64,000 nucleotides of DNA from Acidobacteriota bacterium (GTDB lineage Bacteria > Acidobacteriota > Blastocatellia > RBC074), in assembly GCA_018269055.1 (NCBI GenBank), contig JAFDVI010000024.1, positions 62,001-126,000 on the forward strand, in the 5' to 3' direction. The notes beneath the pieces were generated by a model. That model saw only the letters and a list, made by a program, of their open reading frames with translations, did not search any database and was not told where the DNA came from. A program made the translations under genes and the position numbers. Below, piece by piece: positions 1-8,197 of the stretch (the first letter of the stretch is position 1; every line of letters starts with the position of its first letter).

Positions 1-2
1 TT

Positions 3-1103
3 CGGCAATCCATGCGCGAAGGCGCGCTGGGGCTTTCGACCGGCTTGATTTATCCGCCCTGTTGTTTTGCCGACACCAGCGAGCTTGTTGAACTCTGCCG
101 CGCGGTAGTGGAATTTGACGGCATTTTCGTGTCGCACATGCGCAGCGAAAGCGATTACATCGAAGACGGCATCGCCGAAATGATTGAAGTCGGCAAACGG
201 TCGGGCGTTCGCGTTCACATTTCGCATTTCAAAATTGCGGGGCGCGAAAACTGGTCGCGGATTGACGGCGTGCTGGCAATGATCGAGCAGGCTCAACGCG
301 AAGGCGTTCGCGTGACGGCGGATCAATATCCATACATTGCCGGTTCGACGATGCTTGGGGCGATCCTGCCTCCGTGGGCGCACGCGGGCGGCGTCGAAGA
401 AACCCTGAAGCGACTGACCAGCACAGAAGAACGCGGCAAAATGCGCGCGGCGATGCTGGATCGAACGCCATCGCACTGGGACAACTTCTGGAAATGGTCA
501 GGGCCGGAAGGCATCGTCATTCCCGATATTCCGTCAGGCAATCACCCGGATTACCTCGGCAAAAATTTGTCGCAGGCCGCTTGTCTGAAAAAACAGGCCG
601 AGCAAGTCAGTGAAACAGAGGCTGTCGAGTTTGCCTTTGACCTACTGCTTGAAGAGCGCATGGGCGTCGGCATGATTTCCTTCAGCCAATCGGAAGAAGT
701 CGTTTGCAAAATCATGCAGCAACCTTACGTCAATGTGTGCACCGATGGCCTGCTGGGCGGCAAACCGCATCCGCGCGCTTACGGTACCTACCCGCGAATT
801 CTTGGCCGATATGTGCGCGAATATAACCTGCTTTCATTGTCAGAAGCCGTTCGCAAAATGTCCGGCTTGGCGGCGGAAACCTTTCAGCTTCGCGGGTACG
901 GGCATATCAAAGATGGCGCGCAAGCAAACATTGTCGTTTTCGATCCGCAGCAAGTCATTGACCGCGCAACCTTCGAGGACTCCAAACAATTTCCCAAAGG
1001 CATCGAACACGTCATTGTCGAAGGCCAACCAGCAATTCGTTACACTGAATCCTATTTGCCCGGATACGGCAAAACGGTTCGCCGCACTGAAGTGGAGCCA
1101 TGA
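3..1103 (+). CDS. N-acyl-D-amino-acid deacylase (amidohydrolase), 5' truncated by window
   Basis: The reading frame is open from the first bases, so the N-terminus lies outside the window and about 366 residues remain. It looks like the C-terminal two thirds of a D-aminoacylase-type amidohydrolase, which hydrolyses N-acyl-D-amino acids at a metal centre. Visible family landmarks are GALGLSTGLIYPP, the metal-region histidines in FVSHMRSES and VHISHFK, ADQYPYIAGS, and the C-terminal CTDGLLGGKPHPRAYGTYPR. A tail of the form GHIKDGAQANIVVFDP is the usual end of the amidohydrolase beta-sandwich. Its stop overlaps the next start by 4 bases (ATGA), so the downstream exporter is probably translationally coupled. 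The family is well supported; substrate stereochemistry and chain preference cannot be read from the sequence. Confidence 0.88.
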   Translation, partial: RQSMREGALGLSTGLIYPPCCFADTSELVELCRAVVEFDGIFVSHMRSESDYIEDGIAEMIEVGKRSGVRVHISHFKIAGRENWSRIDGVLAMIEQAQREGVRVTADQYPYIAGSTMLGAILPPWAHAGGVEETLKRLTSTEERGKMRAAMLDRTPSHWDNFWKWSGPEGIVIPDIPSGNHPDYLGKNLSQAACLKKQAEQVSETEAVEFAFDLLLEERMGVGMISFSQSEEVVCKIMQQPYVNVCTDGLLGGKPHPRAYGTYPRILGRYVREYNLLSLSEAVRKMSGLAAETFQLRGYGHIKDGAQANIVVFDPQQVIDRATFEDSKQFPKGIEHVIVEGQPAIRYTESYLPGYGKTVRRTEVEP

Positions 1104-2464
1104 CCGATCATCCCGAATCAACCAACGAATCCTCTGCAAACAAACGAAGCATTTTCAGTGCGCTGGCCATTGACCTGACGCCGCTTCGCGCCTCGCGCGA
1201 TTTCCGGCTGCTGTTCATTGGGCAGTTCGTTTCGGTATTCGGTTCCGCCATTAGTTATGTCGTATTGCCGTGGCAAATGTATCAACTGACAAAATCCAAT
1301 TTCGCCGTGGGGATGTTGGGACTGGCGGAATTTCTGCCGATGTTCGTGATGGCGTTTGTCGGCGGAGCCTTGGCGGATTTCATTGACCGGCGGCGATTGA
1401 TCGTCGTCGCGGAACTCGGATTGACTGTTTGTTGCGGGGCGTTGATCGTCAATGCATTGTCGCCTCAACCACGGGTTTGGGTCTTGTTCTTGATAGCGGC
1501 GTTGTTCGCTGCACTGAACGGCGTACATCGCCCGGCGTTGGAAGCGTTGACGCCGCGACTGGTCGCGCCGGAGTTGATGCCCGCAGTCGCGGCGCTGGGC
1601 ATGCTTCGCGGCAGTTTCAGCTTTATCGTCGGCCCCGCGTTGGCCGGAGTGATTGCGGCCAGTTTTGGCGCAGCCGTGGCTTTTGCGGTGGATGCTGCGA
1701 CGTTCATTGTTTCCATCGTTGCCTTGCTGTTGATTCGTCCTGTCGCCATGCCGGCTCGGTTGGACGACGAAGAGCGACCAAACCTGCGATCCGTCGTGGA
1801 AGGGTTGAAGTACGCACGCAGCCGACAGGAATTGCTGGGAACGTACCTGATTGACATCAACGCGATGTTTTTCGGCATGCCCATCGCGCTGTTTCCAGCC
1901 ATTGCGGAAAGTTTGGGCGGAGCTTCCGTCGGGTTGTTTTACGCAATGCCTGCGGTCGGTTCGCTGGTTATTTCACTGACTTCGAGTTGGGCAGGCAAAA
2001 TTCATCAGCATGGATTGGCCGTGACGATTGCGGCTGCGGTTTGGGGAGCGGCAATCATTGTTTTTGGCCTGGTCGGCAATTTATGGTTGGCGTTGTTCTT
2101 TTTGGCGCTGGCCGGAGCGGCAGACGCCATCAGCGGTGTGTTCCGAATGACCATCTGGAATCAAACCATCCCCGACCACATGCGCGGACGATTGGCGGGC
2201 ATTGAAATGATCAGCTACCTGACCGGGCCATATCTGGGTAACGCCGAAGCCGGCTTGGTCGCCAGTCGGTTCGGGCTGCGCTTTTCTGTCGTTTCCGGTG
2301 GCGTCATGTGCATGCTGGGTTGTGGCGCTCTGGCAGTGCTGTTGCCAAAATTCATCCGTTACGACGGGCGAATAGGCTTGGCGCTAAAACTTGCCGAAGA
2401 TGAAGCGCGCGCCCGGCAATCGAGTTCCCAGCCTCAGCAGGAATCGCTATTTTCCCGCCAATGA
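1100..2464 (+). CDS. MFS transporter, EntS/MFS_3-like exporter
   Basis: A 454-residue integral membrane protein with about twelve hydrophobic segments. The N-terminal part (SRDFRLLFIGQFVSVFG, LPWQMYQLT) and the loop motif FIDRRRLIVV after the third segment match the enterobactin-exporter-like branch of the major facilitator superfamily, which pumps small molecules outward using the proton gradient. The start ATG overlaps the deacylase stop by 4 bases, so the pair is probably one transcription unit. A link between acylated amino-acid or peptide turnover and export is plausible but inferred. The C-terminal 30 residues are hydrophilic, rich in E/A/R and then S/Q, and probably cytoplasmic. The substrate is unknown. 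Confidence 0.85.
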   Translation: MTDHPESTNESSANKRSIFSALAIDLTPLRASRDFRLLFIGQFVSVFGSAISYVVLPWQMYQLTKSNFAVGMLGLAEFLPMFVMAFVGGALADFIDRRRLIVVAELGLTVCCGALIVNALSPQPRVWVLFLIAALFAALNGVHRPALEALTPRLVAPELMPAVAALGMLRGSFSFIVGPALAGVIAASFGAAVAFAVDAATFIVSIVALLLIRPVAMPARLDDEERPNLRSVVEGLKYARSRQELLGTYLIDINAMFFGMPIALFPAIAESLGGASVGLFYAMPAVGSLVISLTSSWAGKIHQHGLAVTIAAAVWGAAIIVFGLVGNLWLALFFLALAGAADAISGVFRMTIWNQTIPDHMRGRLAGIEMISYLTGPYLGNAEAGLVASRFGLRFSVVSGGVMCMLGCGALAVLLPKFIRYDGRIGLALKLAEDEARARQSSSQPQQESLFSRQ

Positions 2465-2472
2465 ACCAACCG

Positions 2473-2478
2473 TATAAT
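2473..2478 (+). promoter_or_regulatory. Probable -10 element of the mmsA promoter
   Basis: A perfect TATAAT lies just after the MFS stop codon, 75 bases before the preferred mmsA start. No convincing -35 hexamer is present at 17 bases spacing (the region is TTTTCC-like). This is therefore a likely but unproven sigma-70-type promoter that would start a new transcript for mmsA. Confidence 0.4.
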
Positions 2479-2553
2479 GCCCACAGTAGATGGTTCCCGA
2501 ATCAAATAAAAGCACTGGCATAACCACACAAAGTGAAAGCAGGTGAAATTTCC

Positions 2554-4035
2554 ATGGATACAATTTGTTCAAACTATATTGCGGGCGATCTGACGGTTGC
2601 TAACGCCACAGAATTTACTCCGGTTTACAACCCTTCGCGCGGAGAAGTGATTGCTAAAGCTCCAGACAGCGATCCGGCAACGGTTGATCAGGCGGTGCAG
2701 GCTGCGAAAGCGGCATTTCCTGCTTGGGCCGACACACCCGTGGTTGAGCGCGCGCGCGTGATGTTCCGGTTCGCGCATTTGCTGGAACAACATTTTGAAG
2801 AACTTGCACGATTGGTGACGCGCGAACACGGCAAGACGCACGAAGAAGCCAAAGGCGATATTCGGCGTGGCATTGAAATGGTCGAATTGGCTTGTCACGC
2901 GCCGACAATGTTAATGGGACAGGCGCTGGATCAAGTGGCGCGCGGCATTGATGGTCGTGTCGAACGGCATCCGCTGGGCGTTTGCGTGGGCATCACGCCG
3001 TTCAACTTTCCGGCGATGGTTCCGCTGTGGATGTTTCCGATTGCGATTGTTTGCGGCAATACGTTCATTCTGAAACCTTCGCCCAAAGTTCCATTGACGC
3101 CGATGCGCTTGGCGGAATTGCTGACCGAAGCCGGGTTGCCGAAAGGCGTGTTCAACGTCGTTCACGGCGGAAAGCAGACGGTGGATGCCTTGCTGACGCA
3201 TCCGGATGTTTCGGCCATCAGCTTTGTCGGTTCAACTGCGGTGGCGAAATACATTTACGAAACCGGCACGGCGCACGGTAAACGCGTGCAAGCCGCAGGC
3301 GGCGCAAAAAATTACATGCTGGTGATGCCCGATGCGGATTTCGACGCGGCGACGAATCAGATTATGGGCGCGGCGTTCGGATGCAGCGGCCAGCGTTGCA
3401 TGGCGGGCAGCATCGCGGTTGCCGTCGGCAAAGCTGGTAATCCGTTGTTGGAACGGTTGCACGATTCGGCCACCAAAATGAAAGTCGGGCCGACCGATGG
3501 CAATTCAACGGTTGATATGGGGCCGGTGATTGACGCAACGGCGTGCGACCGCATTCGCAGTTACATTGATCTGGGGTTGAAAGAAGGCGCAAAACTCAAC
3601 ACAGACGGACGCGGCATTCAGCCAACAGAAGGGAGCGAAGGCTTTTTTGTCGGGCCGACAATTTTCGATTATGTCGCGCCGCAAATGCAGATTGCGCGCG
3701 ATGAAATCTTTGGCCCTGTGCTGTCCGTGATGCGGATGGAAGATTTAAGCGAGGCAATCGCCCAGGCCAATCAATCGCAATACGGCAACGGCGCAGTGAT
3801 TTTCACCCGCGACGGCGGCGCGGCCAGAACGTTTGCGCGCTACGCAAACTGCGGAATGATCGGCGTCAATGTCGGCGTTCCCGCTCCGATGGCGATCTTT
3901 CCTTTCACCGGATGGAATCAATCGTTTTTCGGCGATTTGCATATTCAAGGCACCGAAGGTTTTCACTTTTACACGCACAACAAAGTCGTGCTGAGCCGCT
4001 GGGACGGGCCGGGGAAACGTGTACTCGGTTGGTGA
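2554..4035 (+). CDS. mmsA: CoA-acylating methylmalonate-semialdehyde dehydrogenase
   Basis: A 493-residue aldehyde dehydrogenase superfamily enzyme that oxidatively decarboxylates (methyl)malonate semialdehyde to propionyl- or acetyl-CoA in valine, thymine or inositol breakdown. The start ATG at 2554 is preferred over the upstream GTG at 2533 because AGGTGA lies 7 bases before it. The N-terminal half carries NAD-fold landmarks (GITPFNFPAMVPLWMFP, FILKPSPKVP, FVGSTAVAKYIY). The catalytic cysteine is Cys282 in GCSGQRCMA. Where most aldehyde dehydrogenases have a glutamate in ELGGK, this protein has AAGGAKNYMLV, the hallmark of the CoA-dependent MMSDH branch. It stands alone; no other valine or inositol genes are adjacent. 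Confidence 0.95.
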   Translation: MDTICSNYIAGDLTVANATEFTPVYNPSRGEVIAKAPDSDPATVDQAVQAAKAAFPAWADTPVVERARVMFRFAHLLEQHFEELARLVTREHGKTHEEAKGDIRRGIEMVELACHAPTMLMGQALDQVARGIDGRVERHPLGVCVGITPFNFPAMVPLWMFPIAIVCGNTFILKPSPKVPLTPMRLAELLTEAGLPKGVFNVVHGGKQTVDALLTHPDVSAISFVGSTAVAKYIYETGTAHGKRVQAAGGAKNYMLVMPDADFDAATNQIMGAAFGCSGQRCMAGSIAVAVGKAGNPLLERLHDSATKMKVGPTDGNSTVDMGPVIDATACDRIRSYIDLGLKEGAKLNTDGRGIQPTEGSEGFFVGPTIFDYVAPQMQIARDEIFGPVLSVMRMEDLSEAIAQANQSQYGNGAVIFTRDGGAARTFARYANCGMIGVNVGVPAPMAIFPFTGWNQSFFGDLHIQGTEGFHFYTHNKVVLSRWDGPGKRVLGW

Positions 4036-4069
4036 TTTGATGTCTTTTTAACGAAGCGAAATAGAGATT

Positions 4070-4153
4070 ACGGAATAAACGGAAATAACGGAATGAACGG
4101 AAAAATTTTGAGATAAAAGTTTCCGTCTGTTCCGTTATTTTCGTTTGTTCCGT
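4070..4153. repeat. Long imperfect inverted repeat with tandem-repeat arms, between mmsA and rnz
   Basis: Two 33-base arms (4070-4102 and 4121-4153) are reverse complements with five mismatches, separated by an 18-base AT-rich loop. The left arm is itself about 3.7 copies of a 9-base unit beginning ACGGAA (ACGGAATAA, ACGGAAATA, ACGGAATGA, ACGGAA). The right arm ends 14 bases before the rnz ATG. A transcript in either direction would form a long hairpin. There is no U-tract typical of an intrinsic terminator. It resembles the structures at 10309 and 12132 in architecture but not in sequence. Confidence 0.8.
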
Positions 4154-4167
4154 ATTCTGTTTGAGAT

Positions 4168-5091
4168 ATGAAAATCATTCCGCTCGGTACAAGTTCTGGC
4201 AAACCCACTCTGCGACGTAATGTCAGTGCCTTGGCCGTTGTCGGCGAAGGCGAATGGTGGCTGTTTGATTGCGGCGAAGGCACGCAGATGCAAATCGCGC
4301 GTGCCGGGTTATCGCCGCAAAAGCTGGTCGGCATCTTCATCTCGCACCTGCACGGAGACCATTTCAACGGCTTGCCGGGCTTGCTGTCTTCGATGGCGCT
4401 GGATAACCGCGAAAAAGAACTCACGCTGGTTGCGCCCACAGGCGTCGGCGAATATCTGGAAACGACCGCTCGGCTGAAAATTTGCTTTTTCAATTACCCG
4501 CTCAATTTGTTGGAATTCAACACCCGCTCTTTTGCCGATCGCGCAGAAAAACTGGTGTACGAATCGTCGCGCCTCGCGATTGTCACGCGCCCGCTGGATC
4601 ACAGAATTTTCGCGCTGGGGTTCAGGTTGGAAGAGAAAATCAAACCCGGTCGCTTCAACCTGGAACGTGCGCGCGAACTCGGCATTCCTGCCGGGCCGCT
4701 GTATTCCCAACTGCAATCCGGCAAATCCGTGACGCTCGCCGATGGCCGTGTGATTCATTCATCGGAGGTTTTGGGAGAACCGCGCCCTGGAAAAGTCGTC
4801 AGCTACTGCCTTGACACACGCCCTTGCCTGAACGCCGTGAAGTTGGCACAAAATGCCGACTGGCTGATCCACGAAGCGACATACACCGACGACCACATCG
4901 AAGAATCTCACCAATTTGGTCATTCAACCGCCATCCAGGCAGCCGAAATTGCCGCCGAAGCGCAAGCCAAACGATTGCTGCTCACGCATTTCAGCTCGCG
5001 CTACACCGATGTGCGACCGCTTTTAGAGGAAGCGCGGACCGTATTCCCGGAGAGCTTTGCCGCCGAAGACCTGGGGGAATACGAAGTCTGA
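4168..5091 (+). CDS. rnz: Ribonuclease Z (tRNase Z)
   Basis: A 307-residue metallo-beta-lactamase-fold endonuclease that cuts the 3' trailer from tRNA precursors. The zinc motif HLHGDH is at residues 60-65 in FISHLHGDHFNGLPGLL. Further ligands are in the C-terminal LIHEATYTDDHIEESHQFGH segment and in LLTHFSSRY, and the length is normal for the bacterial short form. The start MKIIPLGTSSGKPT matches the family N-terminus exactly. No strong ribosome binding site is visible: only a weak GAG lies before the ATG, directly next to the arm of the 4070-4153 hairpin. Translation could therefore be affected by that structure. Confidence 0.95.
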   Translation: MKIIPLGTSSGKPTLRRNVSALAVVGEGEWWLFDCGEGTQMQIARAGLSPQKLVGIFISHLHGDHFNGLPGLLSSMALDNREKELTLVAPTGVGEYLETTARLKICFFNYPLNLLEFNTRSFADRAEKLVYESSRLAIVTRPLDHRIFALGFRLEEKIKPGRFNLERARELGIPAGPLYSQLQSGKSVTLADGRVIHSSEVLGEPRPGKVVSYCLDTRPCLNAVKLAQNADWLIHEATYTDDHIEESHQFGHSTAIQAAEIAAEAQAKRLLLTHFSSRYTDVRPLLEEARTVFPESFAAEDLGEYEV

Positions 5092-5425
5092 TTCCCCCTT
5101 CCCCTTATCTCGCCATTTCCCTATCCCGCAAAGCGCCTCTGTACAGAATTTCCCGGCTATGGCTATAATCTCGCTCGTCGTACCAACACGGCAGCCCTGC
5201 CGTGCCCAATACTGAAAAAGCAGGAACGCGGATTTGCATCAGTTGCCCCGGAAGCAGCGCGGCTAGACTGCTTGTCGGACTGGTCAGCCCAGACCGGTCT
5301 TTTCCGGCGCAATGTAGTTTCGATGCGCGAATAATCCAACGAACGTTTTTCCAATTCTTCTTGATTGGTGACGTGTCCGGCGGTTCAGGTGACACACACA
5401 GTTTCGGACAATTCAGAGGTGCCAA
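5092..5425. other. Intergenic region with possible promoter and small hairpin
   Basis: This 334-base stretch has no convincing gene. It contains TATAAT at 5164-5169, preceded at 18 bases by a weak -35-like TGTACA (5140-5145), and a compact perfect 8-bp hairpin at 5187-5204 (CACGGCAG / CTGCCGTG). If the promoter is real, the hairpin would be near the 5' end of a leader of about 250 bases in front of the response-regulator gene. No known riboswitch pattern was recognised. Confidence 0.35.
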
Positions 5426-5785
5426 TTGACTAAAGTTCTGATCGTAGACGACCTGGAAGGCGTGCGCCGCATGCTCGTTTACGCGTTGGAGGATGATTAT
5501 TCCATTTGCCAGGCGGCCAATGGTCTGGAAGCGATTTCCGTCGCTCAAACCGAACAGCCGGACATCATCGTCATGGATTTGGACATGCCCGTGATGGACG
5601 GCGTCGAAGCAACGCGACAGATCAAAGCGCATCCGCAATTGTCCCGCATCAAGGTGTTGGCCGTCAGCGGACAACACAACAGCGAAAAATCGCGGTTGAT
5701 TCAGGACAATGCCGACGCGTTCATCGAAAAGCCGTTTGAAATTTCCGACCTGGTCGAAGCCGTGCGCCTGCTTGCGCTCAAATAA
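5426..5785 (+). CDS. Stand-alone response-regulator receiver protein (CheY-like)
   Basis: A 119-residue protein made only of a receiver domain, with no output domain. The acidic pocket is VDD at residues 7-9, the phospho-acceptor is Asp51 in MDLDMPVMDG, the switch Ser is in VLAVSG and the conserved Lys is in IEKPF. The start is TTG at 5426, supported by AGAGGTG a few bases upstream; no in-frame ATG would keep the conserved first strand TKVLIVDD. No histidine kinase is nearby, so its partner is elsewhere. Such proteins signal by direct protein contact or act in phosphorelays. Its position before murA suggests nothing specific about its role. Confidence 0.9.
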   Translation: MTKVLIVDDLEGVRRMLVYALEDDYSICQAANGLEAISVAQTEQPDIIVMDLDMPVMDGVEATRQIKAHPQLSRIKVLAVSGQHNSEKSRLIQDNADAFIEKPFEISDLVEAVRLLALK

Positions 5786-5861
5786 CAACTGTGGCTTTCC
5801 CGAATGAGCGGCTGTGGTCGTTCCGCTCGCTTCTTTCCTGCCTTCTGAGCCAGAATCAGCT

Positions 5862-7121
5862 ATGGACAAATTCAAAATTATTGGTGGAAACGCTTTGCAT
5901 GGTTCGGTGGCCGTCAGTGGAGCCAAAAATTCCGCGCTCCCCTGTCTGGCTGCGGCGCTGCTCACGCCTGAAACCGTGACCTTGCGCAATGTGCCATACG
6001 TCCGCGACCTGATCACGATGCGACGCTTGCTGGAAGATTTGGGCGCAACCGTGCTGGTGCCGGAACTTCGCACGCATCGCATCAACGCCGGAACCGTCGA
6101 ACATTACGAAGCGCCGTATGAACTGGTGAAAACCATGCGGGCTTCCGTTTTGGCGTTGGGACCACTGGTCGCCAGATTCGGCGAAGCGCGCGTCAGTTTG
6201 CCCGGCGGTTGCGCCATCGGTTCGCGCCCGATTGATCTGCATTTAATGGCGCTGGAAAAGCTTGGAGCCAAGGTTGAAATGGTGAACGGCGTGATTGTCG
6301 CAACGGCTGACCGATTGAAAGGCGCGGACATCGAATTTGAAATCGTCACCGTCACCGGGACGGAAAACCTGTTGATGGCTGCTGTGTTGGCCAAAGGCAC
6401 AACGCGAATATTCAACGCCGCCTGCGAACCCGAAGTCACGGATCTGGCAGAACTTCTGGTCAAAATGGGCGCGAAAATCGAAGGCATCAATACGCCGACG
6501 CTGACCATCACCGGCGTTGAGGCTCTGAGCGGAGCCGACCACGCCATCATTCCCGACCGCATCGAAACCGGCACGTTCATTGTCGCCGCAGCCATCACGG
6601 GCGGAGAACTGGAAATCACAAACTGCGCTCCCGCACACCTTACAGCCGTGATTCAGCAATTGCGCTCCATCGGCGTTGGAATTGAACAAACTGGCAACAG
6701 TACATTGCATGTCTCCGGCGGTGGCAAACTCATCGCCAAAGACGTGACAACGGAAGTGCATCCCGGCTTTCCAACCGATATGCAGGCGCAGTACATGGCG
6801 TTGATGACACAGGCCGAAGGCGACGCCACTATCACCGAACTGATTTTCGAAAACCGGTTTATGCACGCCAGCGAATTGCAGCGGCTGGGCGCGCGCATCC
6901 GCGTTCACGGCCATTCGGCTCAGGTTCACGGCCCGACGCCGCTAACCGGAGCGCAATTAATCGCTTCGGATTTGCGCGCTTCGGCCTCTTTAGTATTGGC
7001 GGGATTGGCGGCAAAGGGTGAAACCTGGATTGACCGTGTGTACCACATTGATCGCGGCTACGAGAAAATTGAAGAAAAGCTTCGCGCAGTCGGCGCGGAA
7101 ATTGAGCGGGTTAAGAATTGA
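5862..7121 (+). CDS. murA: UDP-N-acetylglucosamine 1-carboxyvinyltransferase
   Basis: A 419-residue cytoplasmic enzyme that transfers enolpyruvate from PEP to UDP-GlcNAc, the first committed step of peptidoglycan synthesis. The start ATG at 5862 gives the canonical N-terminus MDKFKIIGGNALHGSVAVSG; an upstream in-frame ATG adds 16 unconserved residues. The catalytic cysteine is Cys117 in LPGGCAIGSRP, so a fosfomycin-insensitive Cys-to-Asp exchange is not present. The C-terminal DLRASASLVLAGLAAKGET segment is typical of the family. Its 3' end overlaps the convergent murB by 11 bases, so the two consecutive peptidoglycan genes are opposed rather than in an operon. Confidence 0.97.
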   Translation: MDKFKIIGGNALHGSVAVSGAKNSALPCLAAALLTPETVTLRNVPYVRDLITMRRLLEDLGATVLVPELRTHRINAGTVEHYEAPYELVKTMRASVLALGPLVARFGEARVSLPGGCAIGSRPIDLHLMALEKLGAKVEMVNGVIVATADRLKGADIEFEIVTVTGTENLLMAAVLAKGTTRIFNAACEPEVTDLAELLVKMGAKIEGINTPTLTITGVEALSGADHAIIPDRIETGTFIVAAAITGGELEITNCAPAHLTAVIQQLRSIGVGIEQTGNSTLHVSGGGKLIAKDVTTEVHPGFPTDMQAQYMALMTQAEGDATITELIFENRFMHASELQRLGARIRVHGHSAQVHGPTPLTGAQLIASDLRASASLVLAGLAAKGETWIDRVYHIDRGYEKIEEKLRAVGAEIERVKN

Positions 7122-8163
7122 ATCCAACAAAGATCGGTTCAGGCATCAACCACACCCCAAACTTTTCAGCAACCACTTGTTGAATCTCGTCCACTAACGC
7201 TAACACTTCATTTGCCGTCGCGCCTCCGCGATTGATCAGGGCCAGTGTGTGCTTGGAAGAAATGCCCGCACAACCTTTAGCGTAACCGCGCTCGAATCCG
7301 GCGTGTTCGATCAACCACGCGGCTGGGATTTTTACCATGCCATTCGCAGCAGGATAACTTGGCGGACGTTCATTGGCGGCGGCTTCAAGCTTGGCGAAGG
7401 CTTCGGAAGACAGGATCGGGTTTTTGAAAAACGATCCCGCGCTGCGGCTTTCAGGAGTTTTGGCGGGATCATCCGGCACGATGACCATTCCTTTTCGCGA
7501 ACGAATTTCGATGATGGCTTGGCGGATTTCCGCAAGCGTCGGCTGCGTGGTTCGATTCGCGAAATAGTTTTTCACGTCGGGATAGCGCAGCGTCGGTTCG
7601 CCATTGGCTTTCAGCGCAAAAGTGACCGCCAACACCACGTACCGATTACGCTCGGTCGAATTGAAAATGCTGGTGCGGTAGCTAAAACCGCATTCAGTGT
7701 TGCTGAGTTCCACGATCTGTTTTGTTTGCCGGTCAAAGGCGCGAACCTGAGTGATGGTCTCGCTGACTTCCTGGCCATACGCGCCGACGTTCTGTACAGG
7801 TGTGCCGCCAACCAAGCCGGGAATGCCACTTAAACATTCCACGCCTGCCAGATTGCGCTCAACACACTGGCGAACAAAGTCATCCCAATTTTCGCCTGCG
7901 CCTGCTGTGATCGCTTCCTGCCATTCGATGCCTTTGATTGCGATGCGAATGACCAACCCCGAAAAACCATCGTCGCTGATGAGCACGTTGCTGCCGCCGC
8001 CAAGAATGAATACCGGCAAGCTCTGCCGTTCGGCAAACTCCATCGCCGTAATCAACCCTTCTTCCCTGTAAGCTACGACAAAAAACCGCGCGGCACCGCC
8101 AATGCCCAGCGTAGTCATCGGAGCAAGTGGGACATTTTCTTGAATTGATGATGGGATTGGCAT
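7111..8163 (-). CDS. murB: UDP-N-acetylenolpyruvoylglucosamine reductase
   Basis: A 350-residue FAD enzyme that reduces the MurA product with NADPH to give UDP-N-acetylmuramic acid. The FAD-binding part has VFILGGGSNVLISD (about residues 51-64) and the GIPGLVGGTPVQNVGAYGQE segment (113-132). SYRTSIF is the loop typical of type I enzymes. The proton-donor serine is Ser244 in RSAGSFFKNP, and a C-terminal EPIFVG carries the conserved glutamate. It is encoded convergently with murA, with an 11-base overlap of the two 3' ends, so antisense pairing of the transcript tails is possible. The udg gene ahead of it on the same strand is 34 bases away. Confidence 0.96.
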   Translation of the reverse strand: MPIPSSIQENVPLAPMTTLGIGGAARFFVVAYREEGLITAMEFAERQSLPVFILGGGSNVLISDDGFSGLVIRIAIKGIEWQEAITAGAGENWDDFVRQCVERNLAGVECLSGIPGLVGGTPVQNVGAYGQEVSETITQVRAFDRQTKQIVELSNTECGFSYRTSIFNSTERNRYVVLAVTFALKANGEPTLRYPDVKNYFANRTTQPTLAEIRQAIIEIRSRKGMVIVPDDPAKTPESRSAGSFFKNPILSSEAFAKLEAAANERPPSYPAANGMVKIPAAWLIEHAGFERGYAKGCAGISSKHTLALINRGGATANEVLALVDEIQQVVAEKFGVWLMPEPIFVGFNS

Positions 8164-8171
8164 GTTGATAG

Positions 8172-8188
8172 GCAGGCGGGACGCCTGC
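8172..8188. repeat. Perfect 7-bp palindromic hairpin between udg and murB
   Basis: GCAGGCG / CGCCTGC with a GGA loop lies in the 34-base gap between the udg stop and the murB start (both on the minus strand). It has no U-tract, so it is not an obvious terminator. It may be a small repeat or an RNA processing site. The similar compact palindrome at 5187-5204 has a different sequence. Confidence 0.5.
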
Positions 8189-8197
8189 GCTCCCAGC

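Noticed and set aside
5105..6085. A 326-residue minus-strand open frame across the response regulator and murA start
   Set aside because: It runs opposite two clear genes and through an intergenic region, with no recognisable family or ribosome site.
5862..7121. Possible fosfomycin-resistant MurA variant
   Set aside because: The active-site residue is the normal cysteine (Cys117), so there is no sequence reason to expect that trait.
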